A DNA stretch of 25,164 nt from Candidatus Caccousia avistercoris (GTDB lineage: Bacteria > Bacillota > Clostridia > Oscillospirales > Acutalibacteraceae), in NCBI GenBank assembly GCA_018715025.1, contig DVMK01000199.1, forward strand, positions 1-25,164, read 5' to 3'. The translations under genes and the position numbers were made by a program. The notes beneath the pieces were generated by a model. The model saw only the letters and a list, made by a program, of their open reading frames with translations, was not told where the DNA came from and did not search any database. Below, one piece after another: positions 14,275 to 21,833 of this stretch (position 1 is its first letter; each line of letters begins with the position of its first letter).

Positions 14275-15123
14275 ATGGCATTTACCGACGTTCTTTCCGG
14301 GGCGGCCCAAAATCTCACCGGAAACCTGGACACCGCCTACCTGGTGGTGGACGACTACCGGGACATGGCCGCCCAGGCGGCCAACGCTTCTGTCAATTCC
14401 CTGGGCAGCGGCGCTTTGAGCCAGCTGCAGTCAACCCTGAACACGGCGGCGGAGGCCATGGATTCCGTGCGCTCCGCCGCCAGCCAGGCGCTGGCCTCCG
14501 GCGCGTCCTCCGCCAGCGTTCCCCAGTTCAAGAAGCCCAAATATTTCAAGGTGCAGTTCAACCCGTCGGAAATCCAGCTGGACTCCGCCCTTCCCTATGT
14601 GCCGGAACAAAAGCAGGACGTGCAGCCCGGCGGGCAGGGAAGCGCCGGCGTCACCGACTCGGCCCTGCGGCCCAACGTAACGCTTTCGGTGAACCTGTAC
14701 TTTGATCAGTTCAATAAGGCGGACGCCTTCCGTTCCACCGTGCTGAACATGAATATGAACGCGGCGGATCTGGCCACCAACGCCGCCACCGGCATTGCCA
14801 AGCTGACGGGGAAGGTCTGGAGCGTACAGCCGCAGGTGGAGGCCATATTGGCCGCCCTGTACAACCGCTTTACCCGGTACGTCACCTTCTGCTGGACAGA
14901 CTTTTCCTTTACCGGGACGCTGTCCAACGTAGGGGCCCAGTACACCATGTTCTCCACCTCGGGGAACCCCATTCGGGCGACGGTGGCCCTGCGGATCCAG
15001 CAGGAGCTGGACCCGGCCGCCATCAGCAGCTGGAGCAGCAGCCTGCGCAAGGCTTTCGGCGGCAGTTCCGCCGCTTCCTCTGTACTGGGAAGCGTGAGCA
15101 GCATGCTGAACCTTCATCTGTAA
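14275..15123 (+). CDS. CIS tube-adaptor protein (Afp7/Pvc7-type N-terminal domain), copy 1
   Basis: This is a 282-aa protein. After an Ala/Ser/Gln-rich N-terminal ~80 residues it has the CIS tube protein pattern: KPKYFKVQFNPSEIQL, then VTLSVNLYFDQFNKADAFRS, VEAILAALYNRFTRYVTFCW, FSFTGTLSNVGAQYTMFSTS and GNPIRATVALRIQQEL. In PVC and Afp this domain, often followed by LysM, sits at the tube-baseplate junction. No LysM is visible here; the C-terminus is short and Ser/Ala-rich. TAAAGGAGGA precedes the ATG, 25 bases after the 878-aa protein. It is clearly paralogous to the next gene, so the junction may use two kinds of subunit in place of one. Confidence 0.82.
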   Translation: MAFTDVLSGAAQNLTGNLDTAYLVVDDYRDMAAQAANASVNSLGSGALSQLQSTLNTAAEAMDSVRSAASQALASGASSASVPQFKKPKYFKVQFNPSEIQLDSALPYVPEQKQDVQPGGQGSAGVTDSALRPNVTLSVNLYFDQFNKADAFRSTVLNMNMNAADLATNAATGIAKLTGKVWSVQPQVEAILAALYNRFTRYVTFCWTDFSFTGTLSNVGAQYTMFSTSGNPIRATVALRIQQELDPAAISSWSSSLRKAFGGSSAASSVLGSVSSMLNLHL

Positions 15124-15153
15124 TCCACTTTATTTCAGAAAGGGGGGCTCTTT

Positions 15154-15945
15154 GTGGCGCTTTCCAGCATTCTCAGCACTGCGGATTCTCTTCTGACCGG
15201 GAACCACAAAAAAGCCACCATCACCATAGAAAAGACGGCCGCCTCCGGCAGCGGCGCTGCCGGCAGCCTGACCAGCCTGGCAAGCCAGGCGCTCACCTCG
15301 GGGGTGTCGTCGCTGACCGGGGGAACCGCAGGGTTAGGTACGGCGCAGACCCTGTCGGTGTGCTACAACCCTTCGTCCATCTCCTTCCAGGCCAACGCGG
15401 AGCCCACGGATGTTTCCTACCTGCTTCAGAACGTGGACAACGGGGTGCCCCGCCAGCAGACCAGGCCCCCTTCGCTCACCATGTCGGTGGATCTTGTGTT
15501 TGACGACACCAACGTGAAGGATGCGTTCATGTCGGAAAAATTCAAGCTGCTCACTCTGAACGAAAGCGTCTCCGGCCTGGCGAATTCCGGGGCGGCGCTG
15601 GCCCGCACCGTCACCGGGAACCATTACTCGGTGCAGGACCAGACCAACGGCCTGGTGGCCACCCTGCTGGACGACAGCACGCGCACCGTCACCTTCCAGT
15701 GGGCGAAGCTCAGCTTCCGGGGCGAGGTGAGCCAGGTGCAGGCCAGGTACACCATGTTTTCCACCTCCGGCAGGCCTATCCGCAGCATCGTGACCCTGGT
15801 AATCTCTCAAAAAATCGACGCTTCTTCCCAGATGGAAAAATGGAATTCCGCCTTCGACAGCCAGTTCAAGGCTTCCCTGTCTGAGGCCGGCAGCCGCTCG
15901 GTTGGGCAGAAGGTGGGAAACCTGCTGAATATCACCGGTTTTTAA
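15154..15945 (+). CDS. CIS tube-adaptor protein (Afp7/Pvc7-type N-terminal domain), copy 2
   Basis: This is a 263-aa protein starting with GTG, supported by AGAAAGGGGGG upstream. It keeps the same order of motifs as copy 1: LSVCYNPSSISFQANAEP, then TMSVDLVFDDTNVKDAFMSE, ATLLDDSTRTVTFQWAKLSF, VQARYTMFSTSGRPIRSIVT and LVISQKI. It also lacks LysM. The identity with copy 1 is confined to these core strands, so the duplication is old. It lies 30 bases after copy 1 and 44 bases before the hub gene. Together they probably form the ring or rings that bridge the threefold hub and sixfold tube, or contact the wedges. The division of labour between them cannot be told from sequence. Confidence 0.82.
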   Translation: MALSSILSTADSLLTGNHKKATITIEKTAASGSGAAGSLTSLASQALTSGVSSLTGGTAGLGTAQTLSVCYNPSSISFQANAEPTDVSYLLQNVDNGVPRQQTRPPSLTMSVDLVFDDTNVKDAFMSEKFKLLTLNESVSGLANSGAALARTVTGNHYSVQDQTNGLVATLLDDSTRTVTFQWAKLSFRGEVSQVQARYTMFSTSGRPIRSIVTLVISQKIDASSQMEKWNSAFDSQFKASLSEAGSRSVGQKVGNLLNITGF

Positions 15946-15989
15946 GGCATTGATTTTCGCAGCGGATGAGCCGCAAGGAGGATTTTTTT

Positions 15990-17492
15990 ATGGCACCTTC
16001 CCTTTCTGCAGGCAGCCTGAGCGGCGGGGTTGAGCTTTCTCCCGACGCCACTTACCGCTCACTGCAAACCAAATATATGGATTTTTCCCTCCCTCAGGCC
16101 TCCGTCTGCTTCGGGCTGAACAACACCACCCTGAAAAGCATCGCGGCCGACATGGTGGTGAACGATATTTCCATCGAGTTAACCTGCGGATTCGAGGCCT
16201 CCATCGCCAGATTCCGCATTTATAACGTATACGATTCCTCCACCGGGCAGTTCCGCTACAGCGCGCTGAAAAAGCACCTGTACATGGGAAATTCTCTTTC
16301 TATTTCCATGGGCTATGCCGGAAAGCTGGAAACCGTGTTCGTGGGCTTTGTGGCGGGGGTCAGCTTCGGGTACCAGCGGGGCGACCTGCCCTACATTGAG
16401 GTTTCGGGCATGGACGCCAAGGGGATCATGATGGCGGGGGGCTACGCCTGCCAGCTGACCGCCGACAACTACGCCGACGCCGTCAGCGAAATCCTGCGGC
16501 GCACCGCCTATGAGGAGCTGAAGCGCTCCGGCGCTATCCGCGACATCAAGGTGACGGCCACCCCCGACGTGGACCCCTCTCTGCTGACGGCCATGCAGGC
16601 GCAGGAGGCTGCCCAGGCGGCTGCGGAAAACGCCCAGGCGGCGGCCTCGGCAGCCCGGAAGGCAGCAGAGGCCAGCGGTTCTACCGAGGCCCTGGCAAAG
16701 GCGGCCGAACTGGAAGCGGCGGCCCAGGCCGCCCAAAGTGCGGTGGAAGCCGCCCTGAACACCTTCAACCAGGCAAAGCAGGCTCTGGCGGCTACAAAGG
16801 CCGCCGTAGAGGAGGCGACCTCGGCCATAGCCGAGGCCTCTGCCGCAGGCATACCCGCCACGGTGCCGGTGCCCTCGGGGCCGGTAAGCGACTACACCAT
16901 GGAAATGGCGGCGGAAAGCGACTATGAGTTTGTGGTGAAGGCCGCCAAAAAATTCAACTACGAGTTTTTTGTGGACCGGGGCGTGGTTTATTTCCGCAAG
17001 GCCAAGAGCGTAAAAGCCCCGGTGGCAGAGCTCAGTTCCAACGGGGGAATCCTGAATTTCAACATTGAATACAGCATCAACGGCATTGTGGGCAGCGTGG
17101 AGGCCCGCGCCATGGACCCGGGCCAGGGGAAGATCATCAGCAGCAAATCCACCTTCAGCAACACTATATCCACCAACGGCATGGCGAAAACCCTTACCAA
17201 GGACGGGCGGAAGGTTCTCATCGACCCCACCATCGGCACCACCACCCAGGCGGAGTCCCGGGTTTCCTCCCTGATGGAGCAGATGTCCTACCGGCTGGGC
17301 AGCCTGGAGGCGGAGTGCGTCGGCCTGCCCGAACTGGCGCCGGGCCGCTTCCTGCGGGTTTCTGGCCTGGGGGAACCGGTGGACAACGACTTTTACCTGA
17401 CCACTGTGGTGCATGAGTACCGGGACGATACCGGCTTCCTCACCCGGGTGACCGGGAAGGCCGATCAGATCAAGGGGGGAGGAATCCTGTGA
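15990..17492 (+). CDS. gp27-like baseplate hub protein with Ala-rich insertion
   Basis: This is a 500-aa protein related to the N-terminal hub part of VgrG/Pvc8 and phage gpD (T4 gp27). Signs are DISIELTCGFEASIARFRIY, GNSLSISMGYAGKLETVFVG, YIEVSGMDAKGIMMAGG, then AAKKFNYEFFVDRGVVYFRK and the end FYLTTVVHEYRDDTGFLTRV. ATG 15990 is chosen because AAGGAGGA (15975-15982) lies seven bases upstream; an earlier in-frame ATG at 15966 would put that site inside the gene. Residues ~197-290 are an insertion made almost wholly of Ala, Glu, Gln and Lys helix, unusual for a hub. The stop overlaps the start of the spike gene (GTGA at 17489-17492), so hub and spike are translationally coupled. They are fused into one protein in VgrG and Pvc8 but separate here. 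Confidence 0.88.
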   Translation: MAPSLSAGSLSGGVELSPDATYRSLQTKYMDFSLPQASVCFGLNNTTLKSIAADMVVNDISIELTCGFEASIARFRIYNVYDSSTGQFRYSALKKHLYMGNSLSISMGYAGKLETVFVGFVAGVSFGYQRGDLPYIEVSGMDAKGIMMAGGYACQLTADNYADAVSEILRRTAYEELKRSGAIRDIKVTATPDVDPSLLTAMQAQEAAQAAAENAQAAASAARKAAEASGSTEALAKAAELEAAAQAAQSAVEAALNTFNQAKQALAATKAAVEEATSAIAEASAAGIPATVPVPSGPVSDYTMEMAAESDYEFVVKAAKKFNYEFFVDRGVVYFRKAKSVKAPVAELSSNGGILNFNIEYSINGIVGSVEARAMDPGQGKIISSKSTFSNTISTNGMAKTLTKDGRKVLIDPTIGTTTQAESRVSSLMEQMSYRLGSLEAECVGLPELAPGRFLRVSGLGEPVDNDFYLTTVVHEYRDDTGFLTRVTGKADQIKGGGIL

Positions 17493-18310
17493 GCCTTTAC
17501 GATATTATGGAAGAAATCAACAACAGGCAGCTTACCAAGACGGAAACCGGCGACACCCGGGTGTTCGGCGTTATGGTGGGCATTGTGGCCAAGAACTACC
17601 ACCCCAACATGGGCGGCAGGGTGTGCGTCACCATTCCCACCAGGGACGAAACCGCCAACGAGCTGCAGTGGGCCCGGGTGGCCATGCCCTCCAGCGGGAA
17701 GAAGTGGGGCCACTATTTCCTGCCGGAAATCGGCGACCAGGTGCTGCTGGCCTTCGAGGGCGGCAGCATCGAAAAGCCCTATGTCATCGGCTGCCTTCCC
17801 ATGGACAACAACCAGTTCCTCACCGGGTCGGTAAATTCCGGCAACGAGATTAAGCGCATTGTCACCAAGCACGGCAGCACCCTCACCTTTGAGGACAGCA
17901 CCATGGCCTCCGACGGTTCCCAGGACAAAATTACCCTGGAAACGGCGGGGGGCTCTCACACCCTGTGCCTGGACAACGCCGCCTCCACCATCTCTCTCAG
18001 CGACAAGGACGGCGCCAACAAGGTTGTCATGAGCACCCTGCAGGGGAACGGGGCCATCACCATCAAGGCCGCCAATTCCCTCACCATTGAGGTGGGCACC
18101 ACCATCAAGGTGACCATGAACGGGGACAGCGGCACGGTGAAAATCTCGGCCCAACAGGTGACGGTGGAAGGCACCAACAAGGTGGATCTCACCTCGGAGG
18201 GGATGGTCAAGCTGGAAGGGGCGCAGGTTTCTGAGAAGGCCTCTGCCATGTACCGGCTGGAAAGCAGCGGTATGGTCACCATTTCCGGAACCCCCATCAA
18301 GCTGGGGTAA
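17489..18310 (+). CDS. gp5/VgrG-like central spike protein
   Basis: This is a 273-aa protein starting with GTG, with GGGGGAGG upstream inside the hub gene. Residues ~20-110 are an OB-fold domain (FGVMVGIVAKNYHPNMGGRV, then WARVAMPSSGKKWGHYFLPE, IGDQVLLAFEGGSIEKPYVI and GCLP). Residues ~120-273 are short repeating beta strands with alternating hydrophobic residues and Gly/Asn turns (ITIKAANSLTIEVGTTIKVT, VKISAQQVTVEGTNKVDL), the pattern of the trimeric beta-helix needle. No lysozyme or toxin domain is inserted or appended. It should trimerise under the hub and carry the DUF4280 tip protein. It overlaps the hub gene by four bases and precedes gp25 by 22. Confidence 0.92.
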   Translation: MSLYDIMEEINNRQLTKTETGDTRVFGVMVGIVAKNYHPNMGGRVCVTIPTRDETANELQWARVAMPSSGKKWGHYFLPEIGDQVLLAFEGGSIEKPYVIGCLPMDNNQFLTGSVNSGNEIKRIVTKHGSTLTFEDSTMASDGSQDKITLETAGGSHTLCLDNAASTISLSDKDGANKVVMSTLQGNGAITIKAANSLTIEVGTTIKVTMNGDSGTVKISAQQVTVEGTNKVDLTSEGMVKLEGAQVSEKASAMYRLESSGMVTISGTPIKLG

Positions 18311-18332
18311 CGCAGCGAACAGGAGGCGCCTT

Positions 18333-18755
18333 ATGAGCAACGAAAACTTTTTGGGAAGGGGCATGAAATTCCCGCCCCAGATAGACGCGGGGACCGGCCG
18401 CTTCGCGCTTTCCTCCGGCGCGCAGAGCGTCAAGGAATCGGTTTACCTGATTTTGATGACGCAGCAGGGGGAGCGCTGGCTGGAGCCGGACTTCGGCAGC
18501 CGGATCCTGTCCTACACCTTTATGGACACATCCCCCACCATGATCACCCTCCTTGTGAACGAGCTGCGCTCCCTTTTGCTGGAACAGGAGCCGCGCATTT
18601 CAGAGGTGCAGATTGAGCTGGACCCAAGCTCGCGGGAGGGCTGCCTGGTGTTCAACCTGGGCTACACCATAACAGCCACCAACACACGGGATAACCTGGT
18701 GTTCCCGTTCTATCTCAACCCTGGGGAGGAGGAAGACAATGCCGGAGTACAATGA
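18333..18755 (+). CDS. gp25-like baseplate wedge protein (Pvc9/Afp9 type)
   Basis: This 140-aa protein has the length and motifs of the GPW/gp25 family: QSVKESVYLILMTQQGERWL, then EPDFGSRILSYTFMD, and a C-terminal LVFNLGYTITATNTRDNLVF. In phage and CIS baseplates gp25 starts sheath polymerisation and joins the wedge to the first sheath ring. CAGGAGGCG lies before the ATG. Its last 17 bases overlap the start of the first baseplate-J gene, so the wedge subunits are coupled in translation. There is nothing unusual in the sequence except an acidic last few residues. Confidence 0.95.
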   Translation: MSNENFLGRGMKFPPQIDAGTGRFALSSGAQSVKESVYLILMTQQGERWLEPDFGSRILSYTFMDTSPTMITLLVNELRSLLLEQEPRISEVQIELDPSSREGCLVFNLGYTITATNTRDNLVFPFYLNPGEEEDNAGVQ

Positions 18756-21700
18756 ATTCACCCTGGACCCCCGTTCCCGGGAGGATCTGGTGCGGGAAAT
18801 GGGCCGTCTGGCCGCCTCGTACACCCCGGAGTGGAGGTTTGACCCGGCCAACCCGGACGTAGGCGCCGCCATCGGCCTGATTTTCGCCGACCAGATGTCG
18901 GATTCGCTGGACGCCCTCAACCAGGTGATGGACAAATACCGGACGGAGTTTGTCAACATGCTTGGGATTTCCCTGCTGCCCGCCTCCCCCGCCGGCGGGG
19001 TGGCGGTGGTGAACCTGGTGCCCGACACAGTGCCCGGCGTGTACCTGCCCAAAGGAAGCCGCCTGCAGGCCCAGGGCCAGGAGGAGGAAGGGGACGCCGT
19101 CATTTTTGAGACCACCGGCGACGTGTATGTGACCAGCGCCCGCCTGACGGACATCCTCTCCATTTCCGGCCATTTCGGGAAGATTATCCCCATTCTGGGC
19201 GGGCCGGGCCGCCCGTCGATTCTGCCCAGGCGCCCTGAGGAGGAGCAGCCCCTTCCCCAGGAGGAGGCCCCCGCCGCCGGTTCCATTTCCCTGTTCGACT
19301 ACAGCGCCCCCGGGGTGCAGCGGAACGCGGCCCTCATCTACCACCGCACCATTCTGCGCCCCGGCCCGGGCGTAGAGCTGCGCCTGGAGCTGGGGGGCGG
19401 GCAGGGCGGCGTGCCGGCCGCCCTGCTGGCCAACCCCAAGCTGTTCCGGTGGAGCTTTTACACCGAGGCGGGCCCCCTGCCCCTTGACAGCGTAGAGGCC
19501 CGGGACGGCGCGCTGGTTCTGCGGAAGGAGGAGGAGGCCGCGCCGCTCTCTATTGGCGGCGAGGACTATTACCTGCTCTGCGCAGAGGCCCTGGGCAGGG
19601 TGAGCGCCCCCATCGTCCTCACTGGCATTTCCCTTTCCTCCTCCTGCGCCGGGGCGGCTCCCGCCTTTTTGAGCTGCGGCGACCAGGAGCTTTCTCCCGA
19701 GCGCTTTCTCCCCTTCGGGGACACAGCCTCGCTGTTCACCGAGTGCTACATTGGGCAGGACGGCCACTTTGCCCAGGCCGGCGCGGTGGAAACGCTGCGC
19801 TTCCGCCTTTCCTTCCAGGAAAAGCTGGAGGCCCTGACCCAGCAGCAGGAGGCGGAGGATCTGCGCGTGATCAAGCGCAAGCCCCGGGTGATTCACTACG
19901 AGACGGCCCGCTGCTGCGTGCAGGCGGTGGCGGTGGACTATTTCAACGGCGTGGGCTGGCGCACCCTGCCCTGCCGGGAAGACACCGCTTCCCTGTTTAA
20001 CGGCGAATACACCGGGGAGGTTTCCCTGTCGTTCCAGGTGCCCGGCGACTGGCAGCCCACTGCGGTGGGCGGTTACCTGGGGCGCTGCATCCGCCTGCGG
20101 ATCACCCAGGCGGACAACTGCTACCTGCGGCCCTGCCTGCACAACATGCCGGTGGTGGAGGGGCTTACCCTTTCCTACGACTACGGGCAGGGCGGGGCCT
20201 TCCCCCAGCTGCTGCAGGCCGTGCGGGGGACGCGCATCCTGAACCTTACCCCCGACCTGATGGCCGGGCGGGGGCTTCCCCTGTTCCAGACCCTCCCTTA
20301 CCCGGGGAACGCCCTGTACCTTGGCTTTGACCGCCGGCCGGAGGGCGCGCCGGTCAGCCTTCTGTTCGACGTGGCGGAATCCGTGCATTTCCGCAGCGCC
20401 CCCATCTCCTTTGAATACTCCACCCTGTCCGGCTGGAAGCCCCTCAAGGTGATTGACAATACAGAAAACATGTCCGCCGCCGGCACTGTGCTGTTCATGG
20501 TCCCCTCCGACATGGCTCCCATGAACGTGGAAGGCCTTTCCCGCTGCTGGCTGCGGCTGACAGACGCAGACTCGGTTCACGACGACCCGGGGCTGCATCA
20601 CCCGCTCATCCGCTCCATCTACCTGAACGCGGTGGAGATCGAGAACATAGAAACCATGGAGGAGGAAAGCTTCTACCTGCAGTCCCCCTCCCCCCACATG
20701 ACCTTCCAGCTGGCCGCCCAGCGGATTCTGGACGCAGAGGTGTTCGTAAACGAGGCCGACCGCCTGTCGCAGCCCGCCATGCAGAAGCTGCTCAAGGAAA
20801 GCCCCGAGGACGTGCGGGCCCAGTTCGACCACCACAACAATATTACGCAGTTTTTCGTCCGGTGGCGCGAGGTGGATTCCTTCGACGCCTCCCGCCCCGC
20901 AGACCGGCATTACATGATTGACCGGCTGCGCAGCCAAATCCTGTTCGGCGACGGGGTGAACGTGAAAATCCCCACCTGCCGGGACGGCGTCGCCTTCACC
21001 GTGCGGGCCCGCTGCTGCAGCGGTTCCCGGGGGAACCTGCCCAAGGGTGCTGTCAACGCCCTGCGGGGGCGCAGCCTGTACGTAAGCTCTGTCTACAACC
21101 CCATAGAAACCTATGCGGGCAGCGACATGGAAACGCCGGAAAGCGCCAGAGAGCGGGGCTGCAGCCTGTACTGCAGCCGGGGCCGCCTGGTAAGCCAGAT
21201 GGATTTTGTGCGGGAGGTAAAGGCATTTTCCAGCGCCATTCAGCAGGTGCGCTGCCTGGCCGGCGTGGACATTGACGGCCGGGAGGCCCCCTCCCTGGTG
21301 ACAATCGCCATTATGATGCGGGATTACGCCAACGGCGCCTACTCCTTCCACAGCATCCGCGGCCCGCTGCGCAAGCGGCTGCTGAGCCTGTGCGAGGCCA
21401 CGCTTGCCCCCGAATGCCTTGTGCTGGCCGAGCCTGTGTACGTCTCTATCTCCCTTTCCGTGTGGGCCGAGGCAGACGACCCTCACCTTTCCTTCTCCCT
21501 GCAGGCCATGATTCAGGAGGCCCTGAGCCGTTACCTGGACCCCATCGGCCAGGAGGGCAAGGGCGGCTGGAGGCTGGGCACCCTTCCCACCTATGCGCAG
21601 CTTGACATGCTGCTGCGCACCCTGCGGGGCCCCGGCCGTGTCACCCGGTTTCTGGCCACCGCGCGGTATGTGGACCGCACCGGCCCCCATGAGTGCGCTT

Positions 21701-21786
21701 TGGAGGATCTGCGGCCCAACCCCTTCTCCATCCCGGTTCCGGGGACGCACCGCGTGTACATTGAACTGCCTGGGGCGCAGGGATAG
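18739..21786 (+). CDS. Baseplate J-family (gp6-like) wedge protein, large copy (Pvc11-like)
   Basis: This is a 1015-aa putative baseplate assembly protein. The N-terminus has the family opening: LVREMGRLAASYTPEWRFDP, then NPDVGAAIGLIFADQMSD, a YLPKGSRLQAQ fold edge and a segment on FETTGDVYVTSARL. A Pro/Glu-rich linker lies at ~155-180. The middle (residues ~190-640) is large and beta-rich (CYLRPCLHNMPVVEGLTL region). The C-terminal third has the conserved J-domain features: ILFGDGVNVKIP, RCCSGSRGNLPKGAVNAL, SARERGCSLYCSRGRLV and an end rich in ARYV and PFSIPVPGTHRVYI. Six dimers of gp6-type proteins form the iris that opens on triggering. GGAGGAGGA within the gp25 gene precedes its ATG. Confidence 0.92.
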   Translation: MPEYNEFTLDPRSREDLVREMGRLAASYTPEWRFDPANPDVGAAIGLIFADQMSDSLDALNQVMDKYRTEFVNMLGISLLPASPAGGVAVVNLVPDTVPGVYLPKGSRLQAQGQEEEGDAVIFETTGDVYVTSARLTDILSISGHFGKIIPILGGPGRPSILPRRPEEEQPLPQEEAPAAGSISLFDYSAPGVQRNAALIYHRTILRPGPGVELRLELGGGQGGVPAALLANPKLFRWSFYTEAGPLPLDSVEARDGALVLRKEEEAAPLSIGGEDYYLLCAEALGRVSAPIVLTGISLSSSCAGAAPAFLSCGDQELSPERFLPFGDTASLFTECYIGQDGHFAQAGAVETLRFRLSFQEKLEALTQQQEAEDLRVIKRKPRVIHYETARCCVQAVAVDYFNGVGWRTLPCREDTASLFNGEYTGEVSLSFQVPGDWQPTAVGGYLGRCIRLRITQADNCYLRPCLHNMPVVEGLTLSYDYGQGGAFPQLLQAVRGTRILNLTPDLMAGRGLPLFQTLPYPGNALYLGFDRRPEGAPVSLLFDVAESVHFRSAPISFEYSTLSGWKPLKVIDNTENMSAAGTVLFMVPSDMAPMNVEGLSRCWLRLTDADSVHDDPGLHHPLIRSIYLNAVEIENIETMEEESFYLQSPSPHMTFQLAAQRILDAEVFVNEADRLSQPAMQKLLKESPEDVRAQFDHHNNITQFFVRWREVDSFDASRPADRHYMIDRLRSQILFGDGVNVKIPTCRDGVAFTVRARCCSGSRGNLPKGAVNALRGRSLYVSSVYNPIETYAGSDMETPESARERGCSLYCSRGRLVSQMDFVREVKAFSSAIQQVRCLAGVDIDGREAPSLVTIAIMMRDYANGAYSFHSIRGPLRKRLLSLCEATLAPECLVLAEPVYVSISLSVWAEADDPHLSFSLQAMIQEALSRYLDPIGQEGKGGWRLGTLPTYAQLDMLLRTLRGPGRVTRFLATARYVDRTGPHECALEDLRPNPFSIPVPGTHRVYIELPGAQG

Positions 21787-21833
21787 CCGCCTGCGGAAGG
21801 CCGGGCCCATCATCCGCCGCTTGGAGGTAGCTT

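Noticed and set aside
15966..15989. ATG at 15966 as the hub start
   Set aside because: The AAGGAGGA site at 15975-15982 would fall inside the gene. It is correctly spaced for ATG 15990 instead.
17489..18310. Toxin or lysozyme domain in the spike
   Set aside because: After the OB-fold the sequence is only short alternating beta repeats to the end. No catalytic motif is visible.
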